DNA of 47,689 nt from Nanosynbacter sp. (lineage in GTDB: Bacteria > Patescibacteriota > Saccharimonadia > Saccharimonadales > Saccharimonadaceae): the NCBI GenBank assembly GCA_015257485.1, contig JABZKC010000004.1, positions 1 through 47,689 of the forward strand, read 5' to 3'. Under the pieces are notes generated by a model that was given only the letters and a program-made list of their open reading frames with translations, did no database searches and had not been told where the DNA came from. A program made the translations under genes and the position numbers. Positions 16,762 to 24,125 of the stretch are shown here, one piece after another; position 1 is the first letter of the stretch; the number at the start of each line of letters is the position of its first letter.

Positions 16762-16770
16762 TGATAAAAT
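16762..16770 (+). promoter_or_regulatory. Extended -10 promoter of lepB, predicted leaderless
   Basis: TGATAAAAT ends 6 nt before the GTG at 16777. Confidence 0.7.
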
Positions 16771-16776
16771 AGATTA

Positions 16777-17418
16777 GTGGAAAATAAAGTTTCATTCTTC
16801 AAAAGATATCCAATCGTTAAAGATTTTTGTAATTTAATCTTTTTTATTATCTGTGTCGTACTTGGCACCATGTTTCTCAACGCCTACGTTTTTCGCTCCT
16901 ATAATGTCGTCGGACACTCCATGGATAACACCTTAAGCGAAAATGACCGTTTAATCGTCAATCGTCTAGCCGTCAGCATGAGTCATCTGTCAGGTAAGGA
17001 ATACGTACCAGAACGTGGTCAAATCATTGTTTTTCTCAATGGTGAATCCAGTGGTAAACTTACCTGTAGTGTCGATCCTACCATTAAGGATCAATACATC
17101 ATCAAGCGCGTTATTGCTTTCCCAGGTGAACGCGTCGTAGTAAAAGATGGTAAAATTACGGTTTATAATGACCAAAATCCCAACGGCTTCGATCCCGATG
17201 CTGCTACCAGAAAATCTGCTACCGACGGGCCAAAGCAAAACACCTCCGGCGAAGTCGACACGACCGTTCCAGACGGTGAAATTTTCGTGGTCGGCGACAA
17301 CCGTGAGGGGACCCACTCCTACGATTCACGTTATGGGCTCGGCACCATTCCATACTGCCGTATCATCGGACCAGTACTCATGCGACTTTATCCCTTCGAT
17401 CACGTTCGTTTATTTTAA
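16777..17418 (+). CDS. lepB: Signal peptidase I
   Basis: Membrane-bound serine-lysine protease that removes signal peptides outside the membrane. One N-terminal transmembrane helix lies at residues 18-38. Box B GHSMDNTL carries the catalytic Ser (about residue 47), and box D IIKRVIAFPGE the catalytic Lys (about 110). Box E is GDNREGTHSYDSR. The length of 213 fits a minimal type I peptidase. The start codon is GTG, and the -10 box 6 nt upstream suggests a leaderless transcript starting on GTG. Confidence 0.94.
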   Translation: MENKVSFFKRYPIVKDFCNLIFFIICVVLGTMFLNAYVFRSYNVVGHSMDNTLSENDRLIVNRLAVSMSHLSGKEYVPERGQIIVFLNGESSGKLTCSVDPTIKDQYIIKRVIAFPGERVVVKDGKITVYNDQNPNGFDPDAATRKSATDGPKQNTSGEVDTTVPDGEIFVVGDNREGTHSYDSRYGLGTIPYCRIIGPVLMRLYPFDHVRLF

Positions 17419-17426
17419 TAATAAGG

Positions 17427-17432
17427 TATAAT
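17427..17432 (+). promoter_or_regulatory. -10 box of the 17440 gene, predicted leaderless
   Basis: TATAAT ends 7 nt before the ATG at 17440. A weak AAGG precedes the box but lies upstream of any start site. Confidence 0.6.
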
Positions 17433-17439
17433 ATACTAT

Positions 17440-18222
17440 ATGGCAGATTATGTAATTATCCGACGTGGCCGCAATATTTTGAGTACAATCTTACATGTGC
17501 TACTCAATTTAGTGCTTGCCATTGCCACTATTTTCTTAAACCTCGCTACCGCAAGTTTTCTCCCTGGTTGCGCCTTGGTCCTTCTTTCCAAGTGGCGTAT
17601 GTTTGCCGTACGTCCACGTTATTTATTTATTAATATTAAATCCAACCTAGTCGACCTCATCATGGGTTTTTCCTTCGTCTTTCTCGCCTACTGTGCCGGA
17701 AATATTTTAAGCCCATTACATTACGTACTGACGGCCCTCTATTCACTCTGGCTCATCGTTCTCAAGCCAATGTCATCTAACTTCGCCACCAAACTTCAGG
17801 CCCTCCTCGCAGTATTTTTCGGCAGTACCGCGATCACCCTCATGGTAGCTAGCAGCAGTTCGTTTCTCACAGTTATCCTGAACTTCATCCTAGGATTTGC
17901 CGTTTCTCGTCACGTCTTGGTCCAGAGTGAAGACACTAATTACAGATTAATCACCCTGGTTTCTGGCCTGATTTTCGCTGAAATTTCTTGGCTGGCCGAG
18001 TACTGGTTAATTGTTTATTCTTTTAAGGCCTTTGGCTTGATTATCCCGCAAGTCACCATTATTCTGACCATTCTAGCCTTCATCACTGGATTACTTTACC
18101 AAAACGCCAACCAAAACGAACAAAAGATTGAGAAAAAAGATGTTCTCATCCCAACTATTTTTGCTATTTCCGTAATCCTGATAATCGTGCTGTGGTTTAG
18201 TAAACCGCTATTTAATGTCTAA
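17440..18222 (+). CDS. Polytopic membrane protein of unknown function
   Basis: 260 residues with about eight hydrophobic helices and short loops, ending in a cytosolic-looking QNEQKIEKKD loop and a last helix. No family signature is recognised. The N-terminus VIIRRGRN is basic, suggesting a cytosolic start. It lies between lepB and htrA, both envelope protein-quality genes. Its own -10 box suggests independent expression, although the following htrA is only 23 nt away and has no separate promoter that I can see. Confidence 0.68.
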   Translation: MADYVIIRRGRNILSTILHVLLNLVLAIATIFLNLATASFLPGCALVLLSKWRMFAVRPRYLFINIKSNLVDLIMGFSFVFLAYCAGNILSPLHYVLTALYSLWLIVLKPMSSNFATKLQALLAVFFGSTAITLMVASSSSFLTVILNFILGFAVSRHVLVQSEDTNYRLITLVSGLIFAEISWLAEYWLIVYSFKAFGLIIPQVTIILTILAFITGLLYQNANQNEQKIEKKDVLIPTIFAISVILIIVLWFSKPLFNV

Positions 18223-18245
18223 TCTTACGTTTAAGGAGGTAAAAA

Positions 18246-19787
18246 ATGAACGAAGATAAAAGTAATTTTGAGCCAAAAGACTCAACCGATTTAGAAGAAG
18301 TAAAAAACATGTCTGAATCAGAAGATCTCGAATCTACCGATTCATCCGTGAATTCAGTCGAAAATTCAGAAGCTACCGACACCTCAGAACAGTCTGAAGC
18401 TTCAGAACGATTCAAAAACGAAACCGAAGCTGAAATTGAAACTGAAACCGATTCCGAAACTGAAGATGAATCCGAGACTGAAGATAAATCTGAATCTGAA
18501 GCTGAATCTAAAGATGAATTAGAAGCTGAATCTAAAGACGAAGCAGAAGCCATCGACCAAAATAATTCTATTGATGACGTAAAAGCCGAAGAATCAACAG
18601 AATCAAAGAACGAAAAGAAATCTCAAACTAAAACTGGCAAAAATCGTTTTGCCACCTTCGCTAGTCTCGTAGCCGTCGCCTTATCAGGCACCGCGCTTTA
18701 TTATGCCTACAACCGTCCGACTACCTCGATTTTCCATAGTAGTAATTCGGCCAGCAATAACGCCGCTACCTTTGCTGAAGGTTCAATTTCTGAAATTGCC
18801 AATTCTGTCTCAAAGAGTGTCGTTTCAATCATCACCAATACTAGTACCACCGGTTCTTTCTTTACTGGTCAAGTCTCCCAGGCTGCTGGTACCGGTTTTA
18901 TTCTCAGTAGTGATGGTTATATTGCCACTAACAAGCACGTCGTTGCTAATGCCACTAAAATTGGCGTCATCCTCGACGATGGTTCGACTTATGAAGATGT
19001 CGAACTTATCGGCACTGACCCAATCAATGATTTTGCCATTATTAAAATCAAAGACGTCAAAGATCTTACTCCAATCAAAATTGGTGACAGCAAGACCACT
19101 AACATCGGCCAGCAAGTTGTAGCTATCGGCAATGCACTTGGCACCTACCAAAACTCCGTGACCTCCGGCATCATCTCTGGTAAAGGTCGTAGTCTCACCG
19201 CTTCTGATTCTTCTCGCACCACCTATGAAACCCTTTCCGATATGATCCAAACCGATGCCGCAATTAATGGCGGTAACTCCGGTGGACCACTCGTCAATGC
19301 CGCCGGTGAAGTAATTGGGATCAATACCGCCTATGCCAGCCAAGGCAATAACGTTGGCTTTGCTATCCCTATTAATAGCGTCAAGGGAATTATGGCTGGC
19401 GTCCTCAAAGATGGCAAATTCGAACGCGCCGTCCTCGGTGTCCGCTATCAAACCATCACCCCGCTTATTGCCAAAGAGAAGAAACTTGATGTCACAGCTG
19501 GTGCCTATGTCAAAGGCTCAAACAATGCCTCCGCCGTAATTAAGGGTAGTGCTGGCGACAAGGCTGGTATTAAGGACGGCGACATTATTACCGCCGTTAA
19601 TGGCACCAAAATCGGCACTGCCGGATCTCTTGGTAGCTTAATCGGTGAATACGCCGTCGGCGACACAGTTAAACTCGAAGTTTATCGTGACAAAAAATAT
19701 ATCGAGCTCGATGTTAAACTTGAAGCTTATGACGCCGATAGTGCCAAAGTTACCACCAATAAAAAGTCTGACGACGACGAAGAATAA
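18246..19787 (+). CDS. htrA: HtrA/DegP-like membrane-anchored serine protease with acidic N-terminal tail and PDZ domain
   Basis: Trypsin-fold envelope protease and chaperone. The triad is His in TNKHVV (about residue 230), Asp in NDFAII (about 262) and Ser in GGNSGGPL (345). A C-terminal PDZ domain (about 395-495) contains AGIKDGDIITAVNG. The first 120 residues are low-complexity, almost all Glu, Asp, Ser, Thr and Lys with ESE/ETE repeats. A transmembrane anchor follows at about 137-158, so the acidic tail is cytosolic. AAGGAGG gives one of the strongest ribosome sites in the window. A terminator follows. Confidence 0.92.
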   Translation: MNEDKSNFEPKDSTDLEEVKNMSESEDLESTDSSVNSVENSEATDTSEQSEASERFKNETEAEIETETDSETEDESETEDKSESEAESKDELEAESKDEAEAIDQNNSIDDVKAEESTESKNEKKSQTKTGKNRFATFASLVAVALSGTALYYAYNRPTTSIFHSSNSASNNAATFAEGSISEIANSVSKSVVSIITNTSTTGSFFTGQVSQAAGTGFILSSDGYIATNKHVVANATKIGVILDDGSTYEDVELIGTDPINDFAIIKIKDVKDLTPIKIGDSKTTNIGQQVVAIGNALGTYQNSVTSGIISGKGRSLTASDSSRTTYETLSDMIQTDAAINGGNSGGPLVNAAGEVIGINTAYASQGNNVGFAIPINSVKGIMAGVLKDGKFERAVLGVRYQTITPLIAKEKKLDVTAGAYVKGSNNASAVIKGSAGDKAGIKDGDIITAVNGTKIGTAGSLGSLIGEYAVGDTVKLEVYRDKKYIELDVKLEAYDADSAKVTTNKKSDDDEE

Positions 19788-19797
19788 AGTCAAAAAA

Positions 19798-19821
19798 AAT
19801 AACCCTCCGGGGTTATTTTTT
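19798..19821 (+). terminator. Bidirectional terminator between htrA and prmC
   Basis: An 8-bp stem AATAACCC / GGGTTATT with loop TCCG, flanked by an A-tract (19792-19799) and a T-tract (to 19821). It can serve both convergent genes. Confidence 0.85.
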
Positions 19822-19900
19822 ATCCCAGGGCATTCATCCCAGGGTTATTTTTTAGGACTTTTATCTCAGGGTTTTTATCCCGGGGCTATTTTTTATTTTT
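19811..19900 (+). repeat. Degenerate tandem copies of a terminator-like element
   Basis: After the terminator, three or four diverged copies of a TTTATCCCAGGGTTATTTTTT-like unit follow to about 19900 (cores at about 19821, 19835, 19860 and 19875). They look like a decaying tandem array derived from the terminator arm. The rest of the 160-nt convergent spacer holds no gene. Confidence 0.6.
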
Positions 19901-19947
19901 TCATAAATTTTTTATGTATTTTAGCTAAAGATCTACTAATTATTGCC

Positions 19948-20865
19948 TTATTTTTTATCCACTGGATAGAAAAATCCTAAAATTAAATCTTTCTTTAAGC
20001 CTAATTCAAAGCCCAACTTTTCCGCATATTCAATAATTTTTTGTTGCTGACTCATATCTGATTCGATAATCACATAATTTGTTTCAATTTCATCCTGAAT
20101 TTCTGACTCCGAAAGTTCTTCCAGGTTTTTCGCAGTAAAATAATTTCGCTTGATTTGATCGAGTAGACGATAAATCTGCGCCAGACCATCCTTATCCGCA
20201 TAGAGTGCTAATTTTGGCTCATATTGCAATTCTGGCGATTGCCACTCCCAAGATTCATCCACGTATGGTAAATTTGCCACAATAATCTCTGGGCGAATCT
20301 TCAAGTGCAAAATCGTCGAAAGAAGGTCTGATTTGTAAAATTTAATATTCTTCACCCCAAGTTTATCCCGGTTAATTCGCGCTACAGTCAGGGCATCTTT
20401 CGAAATATCAAGACCAATCACCTGGCTATTCGCACAATCCAAAGCCACCGAAAGCCCAATGCAGCCCGACCCCGTCCCCACATCGACAATTGTCACCGGT
20501 TTTTTTATATCGGATTGCTCTCCGCTATTAAATTTTCCATCAATTATTCGATAATAAAGTTTTCCCGCCAGCTCCGCCGCGAGTTCTGTTTCCGGGCGAG
20601 GAATCAAAACATTTTGATTTACCAAAAATGGTCGCCCCATAAACCATTTCACCCCTAAAATATAGGCTAGTGGCACCTTATTCGCACGCAAAGCCACCAT
20701 CTGGTCCGCCTTCTTCCGCGCCTCATCAGAAATTTTGTCCGCTCCGTGCGTCACGAAAAAGCTCCGGTCCTGCACATCCATCGAGATTGCCAAAATAATT
20801 TCCGCCTCTGTCGGATTGATAATCTGCTTCGAAACATCCAGCCAACTTTTTACCGTGGTTGCCAT
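19948..20865 (-). CDS. prmC: Release factor glutamine N5-methyltransferase
   Basis: Methylates the Gln of the GGQ motif in RF1 and RF2. An N-terminal helical substrate-binding domain contains ANKVPLAYILGVKWFMGRPF. The SAM-binding motif is VDVGTGSGCIGL, and the catalytic NPPY motif appears as NLPY (ANLPYVDE). The length of 305 is slightly long because of a Glu-rich insert (ELSESEIQDEIE) near the C-terminus. AAAGGAG lies 4 nt upstream of the ATG. It is 15 nt behind prfA, whose product is its substrate; this operon is widespread in bacteria. Confidence 0.93.
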   Translation of the reverse strand: MATTVKSWLDVSKQIINPTEAEIILAISMDVQDRSFFVTHGADKISDEARKKADQMVALRANKVPLAYILGVKWFMGRPFLVNQNVLIPRPETELAAELAGKLYYRIIDGKFNSGEQSDIKKPVTIVDVGTGSGCIGLSVALDCANSQVIGLDISKDALTVARINRDKLGVKNIKFYKSDLLSTILHLKIRPEIIVANLPYVDESWEWQSPELQYEPKLALYADKDGLAQIYRLLDQIKRNYFTAKNLEELSESEIQDEIETNYVIIESDMSQQQKIIEYAEKLGFELGLKKDLILGFFYPVDKK

Positions 20866-20880
20866 TTTCTCCTTTGAAAA

Positions 20881-21945
20881 TTATTCCGCAATACCGTTTT
20901 CCGTACGAATTACATCGAGCTCACACTTCTTCAGCTCCGAAATAATATCATCAATATCCCCATCCATCACTGCATTCACGTTCGATCTCGAATAATGAAT
21001 ACGGTGATCAGTTACACGATCCTGTGGGAAGTTATAAGTACGAATCTTCTCTGAGCGGTCACCCGTACCAATCAAGTTTTTACGCGCTGCCGAGGCATTT
21101 TTCGCCGCCTCTGCTCGCTGAATATCATTTAGACGCGTGCGTAGCACCATCATGGCGCGTTCTTTGTTTTGACGTAGAGACCGTTCATCCTGCATCGCCA
21201 CCACAATACCCGAAGGCATATGTGTAATACGAATAGCCGAGTTAGTCGTATTCACCGACTGACCACCGTGACCACCAGAGTGATAAATATCGATACGTAA
21301 ATCTTTTTCATCAATTACAATTTCCGACTCTTCTACCTCTGGTAAAGCCACTACTGTCACCGTAGAAGTATGAATGCGACCTTGCGATTCCGTCACTGGT
21401 ACGCGCTGTACACGGTGTACGCCACCTTCAAATTTCATCGTACCAAAAGGCGTCTCGCCATCCATCTTGAAGACCACTTCTTTTACACCACCGGTTTCAT
21501 TTAAGCTTTCATTCATTAGTTCCACTTTAAGACCATGTTTTTCCGCATATCGTAAATACATACGATAGAGTTCGCCCGCAAATAATGAAGCCTCATCACC
21601 ACCGGCCCCAGCTCGAATTTCCATAATCACCGGCTTATCATCATCCGGATCACGTGGAATTAGCTTATCATCAAGTTGTCTAGTTAAATCGGTAATTTTT
21701 TCGGTAAGTTCCTGAATTTCCAGTTTTGCCATCTCACCAAGTTCAGGGTCCGAAATGATTGCCTCGTCATCCTTAATCTGTTGCTCGGCACGGGTAATTT
21801 CATTTTTTAAATCCAAAATTAATTCGACCTCTGCCTTCCTCTTTGATTTTGCAGCAAAATCGCTCTCGAGGTAAGCCTTCGGATTTTCCAAGAATTGATT
21901 AAGTTGAGTTAATTCCAACTCTAAACTTTTGATTTTTTCGTCCAT
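20881..21945 (-). CDS. prfA: Peptide chain release factor 1
   Basis: Recognises UAA and UAG and triggers peptide release. The GGQ motif is in SGGHGGQSVN, and the stop-codon-reading P-x-T motif is PVT (RVPVTESQG), which marks RF1 rather than RF2. The length of 354 is normal. On the minus strand a TATAAT (21960-21955) lies 9 nt before the ATG with no Shine-Dalgarno, so the leader is at most a few bases. prmC follows in the same operon. Confidence 0.96.
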   Translation of the reverse strand: MDEKIKSLELELTQLNQFLENPKAYLESDFAAKSKRKAEVELILDLKNEITRAEQQIKDDEAIISDPELGEMAKLEIQELTEKITDLTRQLDDKLIPRDPDDDKPVIMEIRAGAGGDEASLFAGELYRMYLRYAEKHGLKVELMNESLNETGGVKEVVFKMDGETPFGTMKFEGGVHRVQRVPVTESQGRIHTSTVTVVALPEVEESEIVIDEKDLRIDIYHSGGHGGQSVNTTNSAIRITHMPSGIVVAMQDERSLRQNKERAMMVLRTRLNDIQRAEAAKNASAARKNLIGTGDRSEKIRTYNFPQDRVTDHRIHYSRSNVNAVMDGDIDDIISELKKCELDVIRTENGIAE

Positions 21946-21954
21946 ATTAGATTA

Positions 21955-21960
21955 ATTATA
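21955..21960 (-). promoter_or_regulatory. -10 box of prfA-prmC
   Basis: TATAAT on the minus strand, 9 nt before the prfA ATG; near-leaderless. Confidence 0.55.
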
Positions 21961-22082
21961 TAATAACTTTCCAGAGATTCCAATGAGAAACCCAAACTTT
22001 CAAATCTATTATGCTTATTTGACAATAATATATTGTTATACCGTAATATCTACTATTCATAGGGGGAATTTTCTTTTCCAAT

Positions 22083-22104
22083 AAAAAATCCCTTCCAGGG
22101 ATTT
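22083..22104 (-). terminator. Terminator after tRNA-Val
   Basis: Minus-strand stem AAATCCC / GGGATTT with a 5-nt loop, followed by a T-run. Confidence 0.75.
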
Positions 22105-22114
22105 CAGAATTTTT

Positions 22115-22191
22115 TGGTGGATCTTACTGGGCTCGAACCAGTGACCTTACGAATGTGAATCGTACGCTCTAGCCAACTGAGCTAAAGATCC
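22115..22191 (-). tRNA. tRNA-Val (anticodon CAC), CCA encoded
   Basis: Full cloverleaf on the minus strand. Acceptor stem is GGATCTT / AAGATCC with discriminator A and genomic CCA. The anticodon stem TACGA / TCGTA encloses loop TTCACAT, giving anticodon CAC (codon GUG). The T-arm ACTGG-TTCGAGC-CCAGT is canonical. An own -10 box lies upstream and a terminator downstream. Confidence 0.95.
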
Positions 22192-22202
22192 ATGACTTCT
22201 CT

Positions 22203-22208
22203 ATTATA
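22203..22208 (-). promoter_or_regulatory. -10 box of tRNA-Val
   Basis: TATAAT on the minus strand, 11 nt before the mature tRNA 5' end. Confidence 0.6.
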
Positions 22209-22230
22209 ATATATCTTTTCACTTTTCACA

Positions 22231-22256
22231 AAAAAATAAGGCCTTTTGGCCTTATT
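22231..22256 (-). terminator. Terminator after rpmE
   Basis: A 9-bp stem AATAAGGCC / GGCCTTATT with a 4-nt loop and a T-run on the minus strand. Confidence 0.88.
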
Positions 22257-22262
22257 TTGGAT

Positions 22263-22595
22263 TTAAGCTTCAGCTTTTTCTGCTTTTTTCTCAGCTTCTT
22301 TCATCTGCTTAGCAGCTTTGTTGGCGAGAGCCTGTTTCAAAGCTTCTGCCTTCATAGCACGAGCCTTGAAGCGGTCAACGCGACCTTCGGTATCGATAAT
22401 CTTCTCTTCACCAGTAAAGAATGGGTGAGAAGCCGAAGAAATCTGAACCTTCACGAGTGGATATTCATTTCCATCGGTCCACTTGATAGTCTCTTCGCTC
22501 TTAGCGGTAGACTTAGTCAAGAAAGAAAAGTTCGCAGCGTCATCAGCAAAAACCACAAAGCGATAATCTTTTGGATGCAATTCTTGTTTACTCAT
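22263..22595 (-). CDS. rpmE2: 50S ribosomal protein L31, zinc-free type B, with long Ala/Lys/Glu tail
   Basis: Large-subunit protein at the intersubunit bridge. The core (residues 1-75) shows YRFVVFADDAANFSFLTKST and ISSASHPFFTG, with RVDRFKAR closing it. No cysteines are present, so it is the C-minus form that does not bind zinc. A 35-residue tail rich in Ala, Lys and Glu follows (KQMKEAEKKAEKAEA), not seen in ordinary L31. On the minus strand an extended -10 TGATAAAAT lies 11 nt before the ATG, so the leader is about 4 nt. Confidence 0.92.
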   Translation of the reverse strand: MSKQELHPKDYRFVVFADDAANFSFLTKSTAKSEETIKWTDGNEYPLVKVQISSASHPFFTGEEKIIDTEGRVDRFKARAMKAEALKQALANKAAKQMKEAEKKAEKAEA

Positions 22596-22606
22596 AATTA
22601 GTCATC

Positions 22607-22615
22607 ATTTTATCA
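22607..22615 (-). promoter_or_regulatory. Extended -10 promoter of rpmE
   Basis: TGATAAAAT on the minus strand, ending 11 nt before the ATG. Confidence 0.65.
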
Positions 22616-22667
22616 GATACTCGCGGTTTTTTCAATAGGGAATTAGCTTTACAGAATCCACCTCTTA

Positions 22668-22676
22668 TGTTAAGAT
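22668..22676 (+). promoter_or_regulatory. Extended -10 promoter of rpsB-tsf
   Basis: TGTTAAGAT, giving a leader of about 70 nt before the rpsB ATG, one of the longest in the window. Confidence 0.5.
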
Positions 22677-22703
22677 AGAAAAGTAATTAATTTAATGAAA
22701 CAG

Positions 22704-22734
22704 CTTCATCCGTTTTCCTGAAGACAAGATGAAG
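22704..22734 (+). promoter_or_regulatory. Hairpin in the rpsB leader, possible S2 autoregulatory site
   Basis: Perfect 7-bp stem CTTCATC (22704-22710) / GATGAAG (22728-22734) with a 17-nt loop, ending just before the GGGAAAGG ribosome site. S2 autoregulates its operon in several bacteria; that it does so here is inference. Confidence 0.4.
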
Positions 22735-22751
22735 TGAAGGGAAAGGAAAAC

Positions 22752-23438
22752 ATGTCCAAGACTATCGACATGAAAGAACTCCTCGAAGCAGGAGCTCACT
22801 TTGGTCACAAGACCTCACGTTGGCACCCAAAAATGGCTCAATACATCCATAGCAAGCGCCAAGACACTCACATTATTAATCTTGAAAAGACCGTAGCTGG
22901 CCTCGAAGAAGCTCTCGCTCTTACCAAGAAAATCGCCAAAGACGGCAAGAAAATTCTTTTCGTTGGTACCAAAAAGCAACTCAAAGCTATCGTTAAAGAA
23001 GCTGCCGAATCTGTCGACATGCCATACGTTACCGAACGCTGGGTTGGTGGTACTCTCACTAACGTCGAAACCGTTAACCGCCAAATCAAAAAGGTTAAAG
23101 ACCTCGAACGCCGCATGAAGACCGGTGAACTCGAAGCTCGCTATTCCAAGCTCGAAGTTCAACGCTTCCAAGAAGAAATCGCCGTTCTTAATACTCGCTA
23201 CGGTGGTATCAAGGATATGACTGATCAACCAGCCGCTATCATTGTCACCGACGCTTGCGAAGATAAGAATGCCATTAAGGAAGCTAAAACTCTTCACATT
23301 CCAGTTATCGCTATTTGTGATACTAATGTCGACCCAACCGACATCAACATCGTCATTCCAGCTAACGACGATTCCACCAAGGCTGAAAAACTCATTCTTG
23401 ATTACTTTGTCGAAGCTATCAAATCCGCCAAAAACTAA
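22752..23438 (+). CDS. rpsB: 30S ribosomal protein S2
   Basis: Small-subunit protein needed for translation initiation. The N-terminal LLEAGAHFGHKTSRWHPKM block and PDxIxV-like IIVTDACEDKNAIKEAKTL are diagnostic. The length of 228 is normal. The ATG at 22752 is chosen over an in-frame GTG at 22734 because GAAAGG lies 5 nt upstream and the protein family starts here. It is followed after 24 nt by tsf, the usual rpsB-tsf order. Confidence 0.97.
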   Translation: MSKTIDMKELLEAGAHFGHKTSRWHPKMAQYIHSKRQDTHIINLEKTVAGLEEALALTKKIAKDGKKILFVGTKKQLKAIVKEAAESVDMPYVTERWVGGTLTNVETVNRQIKKVKDLERRMKTGELEARYSKLEVQRFQEEIAVLNTRYGGIKDMTDQPAAIIVTDACEDKNAIKEAKTLHIPVIAICDTNVDPTDINIVIPANDDSTKAEKLILDYFVEAIKSAKN

Positions 23439-23462
23439 TTTTCATCTATTAAGGAGATAAAA

Positions 23463-24053
23463 ATGGCAGAAATTACCATTGAAAACATTAAAAAACTCAA
23501 AGAATTGTCTGGCGTAGGTCTCACCGACGCTAAAAAAGCTCTTGTCGAAGCCGATGGCGATTTTGACAAAGCCCTCAAAGCTATGCGCGAAAAGGGTCTT
23601 ACCAAGGCTGAAAAGCGTGGCGACCGTGAAACCCGCGAAGGTATCGTCGATGCTTACATTCACGACGGTCGTCTCGGCGCTATCATCGAAGTGAACTGTG
23701 AAACTTCTTTCGTCGCTAACACCGATGAGTTCAAAGATCTTGCTCACAAACTTGCCATGCAAGTTGCTTCCATGGCCCCACTTTACGTTTCCGAAGAAGA
23801 TATTCCAGCCGAAACTATGAAGGCTAAAATGGAAGAATTTGAAGCCAACTTCAAGGGCCCAGAAAATATGAAGGAACAAATCCTTTCTGGCCAAGTTAAG
23901 AAAGCTTTCTCCGACAAAGTTTTGATGCTCCAACCTTACATTCTCGATGATTCTAAGACTGTCGCAGAATTCATCAAGGAAATGATTGCAAAAACTGGTG
24001 AAAACATCACCGTCAAGCAATTCAAACGCATCGAACTTGGCGTCACTGAATAA
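23463..24053 (+). CDS. tsf: Elongation factor Ts
   Basis: Nucleotide exchange factor for EF-Tu. The N-terminal UBA-like module contains KLKELSGVGLTDAKKALVEADGDFDKAL. The TDFVA-type motif appears as NCETSFVANTDEFKDLA. The length of 196 is like the short EF-Ts of many Gram-positives and CPR, with a single core subdomain. AAGGAGAT sits 5 nt before the ATG. A terminator follows. Confidence 0.96.
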   Translation: MAEITIENIKKLKELSGVGLTDAKKALVEADGDFDKALKAMREKGLTKAEKRGDRETREGIVDAYIHDGRLGAIIEVNCETSFVANTDEFKDLAHKLAMQVASMAPLYVSEEDIPAETMKAKMEEFEANFKGPENMKEQILSGQVKKAFSDKVLMLQPYILDDSKTVAEFIKEMIAKTGENITVKQFKRIELGVTE

Positions 24054-24071
24054 ATTATTTATTCATATATA

Positions 24072-24106
24072 AAAAATAGAGTAGGCGAAAAACCTATTCT
24101 ATTTTT
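24072..24106 (+). terminator. Terminator after tsf
   Basis: A 13-14 bp stem AAAAATAGAGTAGG / CCTATTCTATTTTT (one G-U) with loop CGAAAAA. Confidence 0.85.
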
Positions 24107-24110
24107 CTTG

Positions 24111-24119
24111 TGCTAAAAT
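24111..24119 (+). promoter_or_regulatory. Extended -10 promoter of rseP, predicted leaderless
   Basis: TGCTAAAAT ends 6 nt before the ATG at 24126. It starts only 4 nt after the tsf terminator. Confidence 0.72.
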
Positions 24120-24125
24120 AGATAT

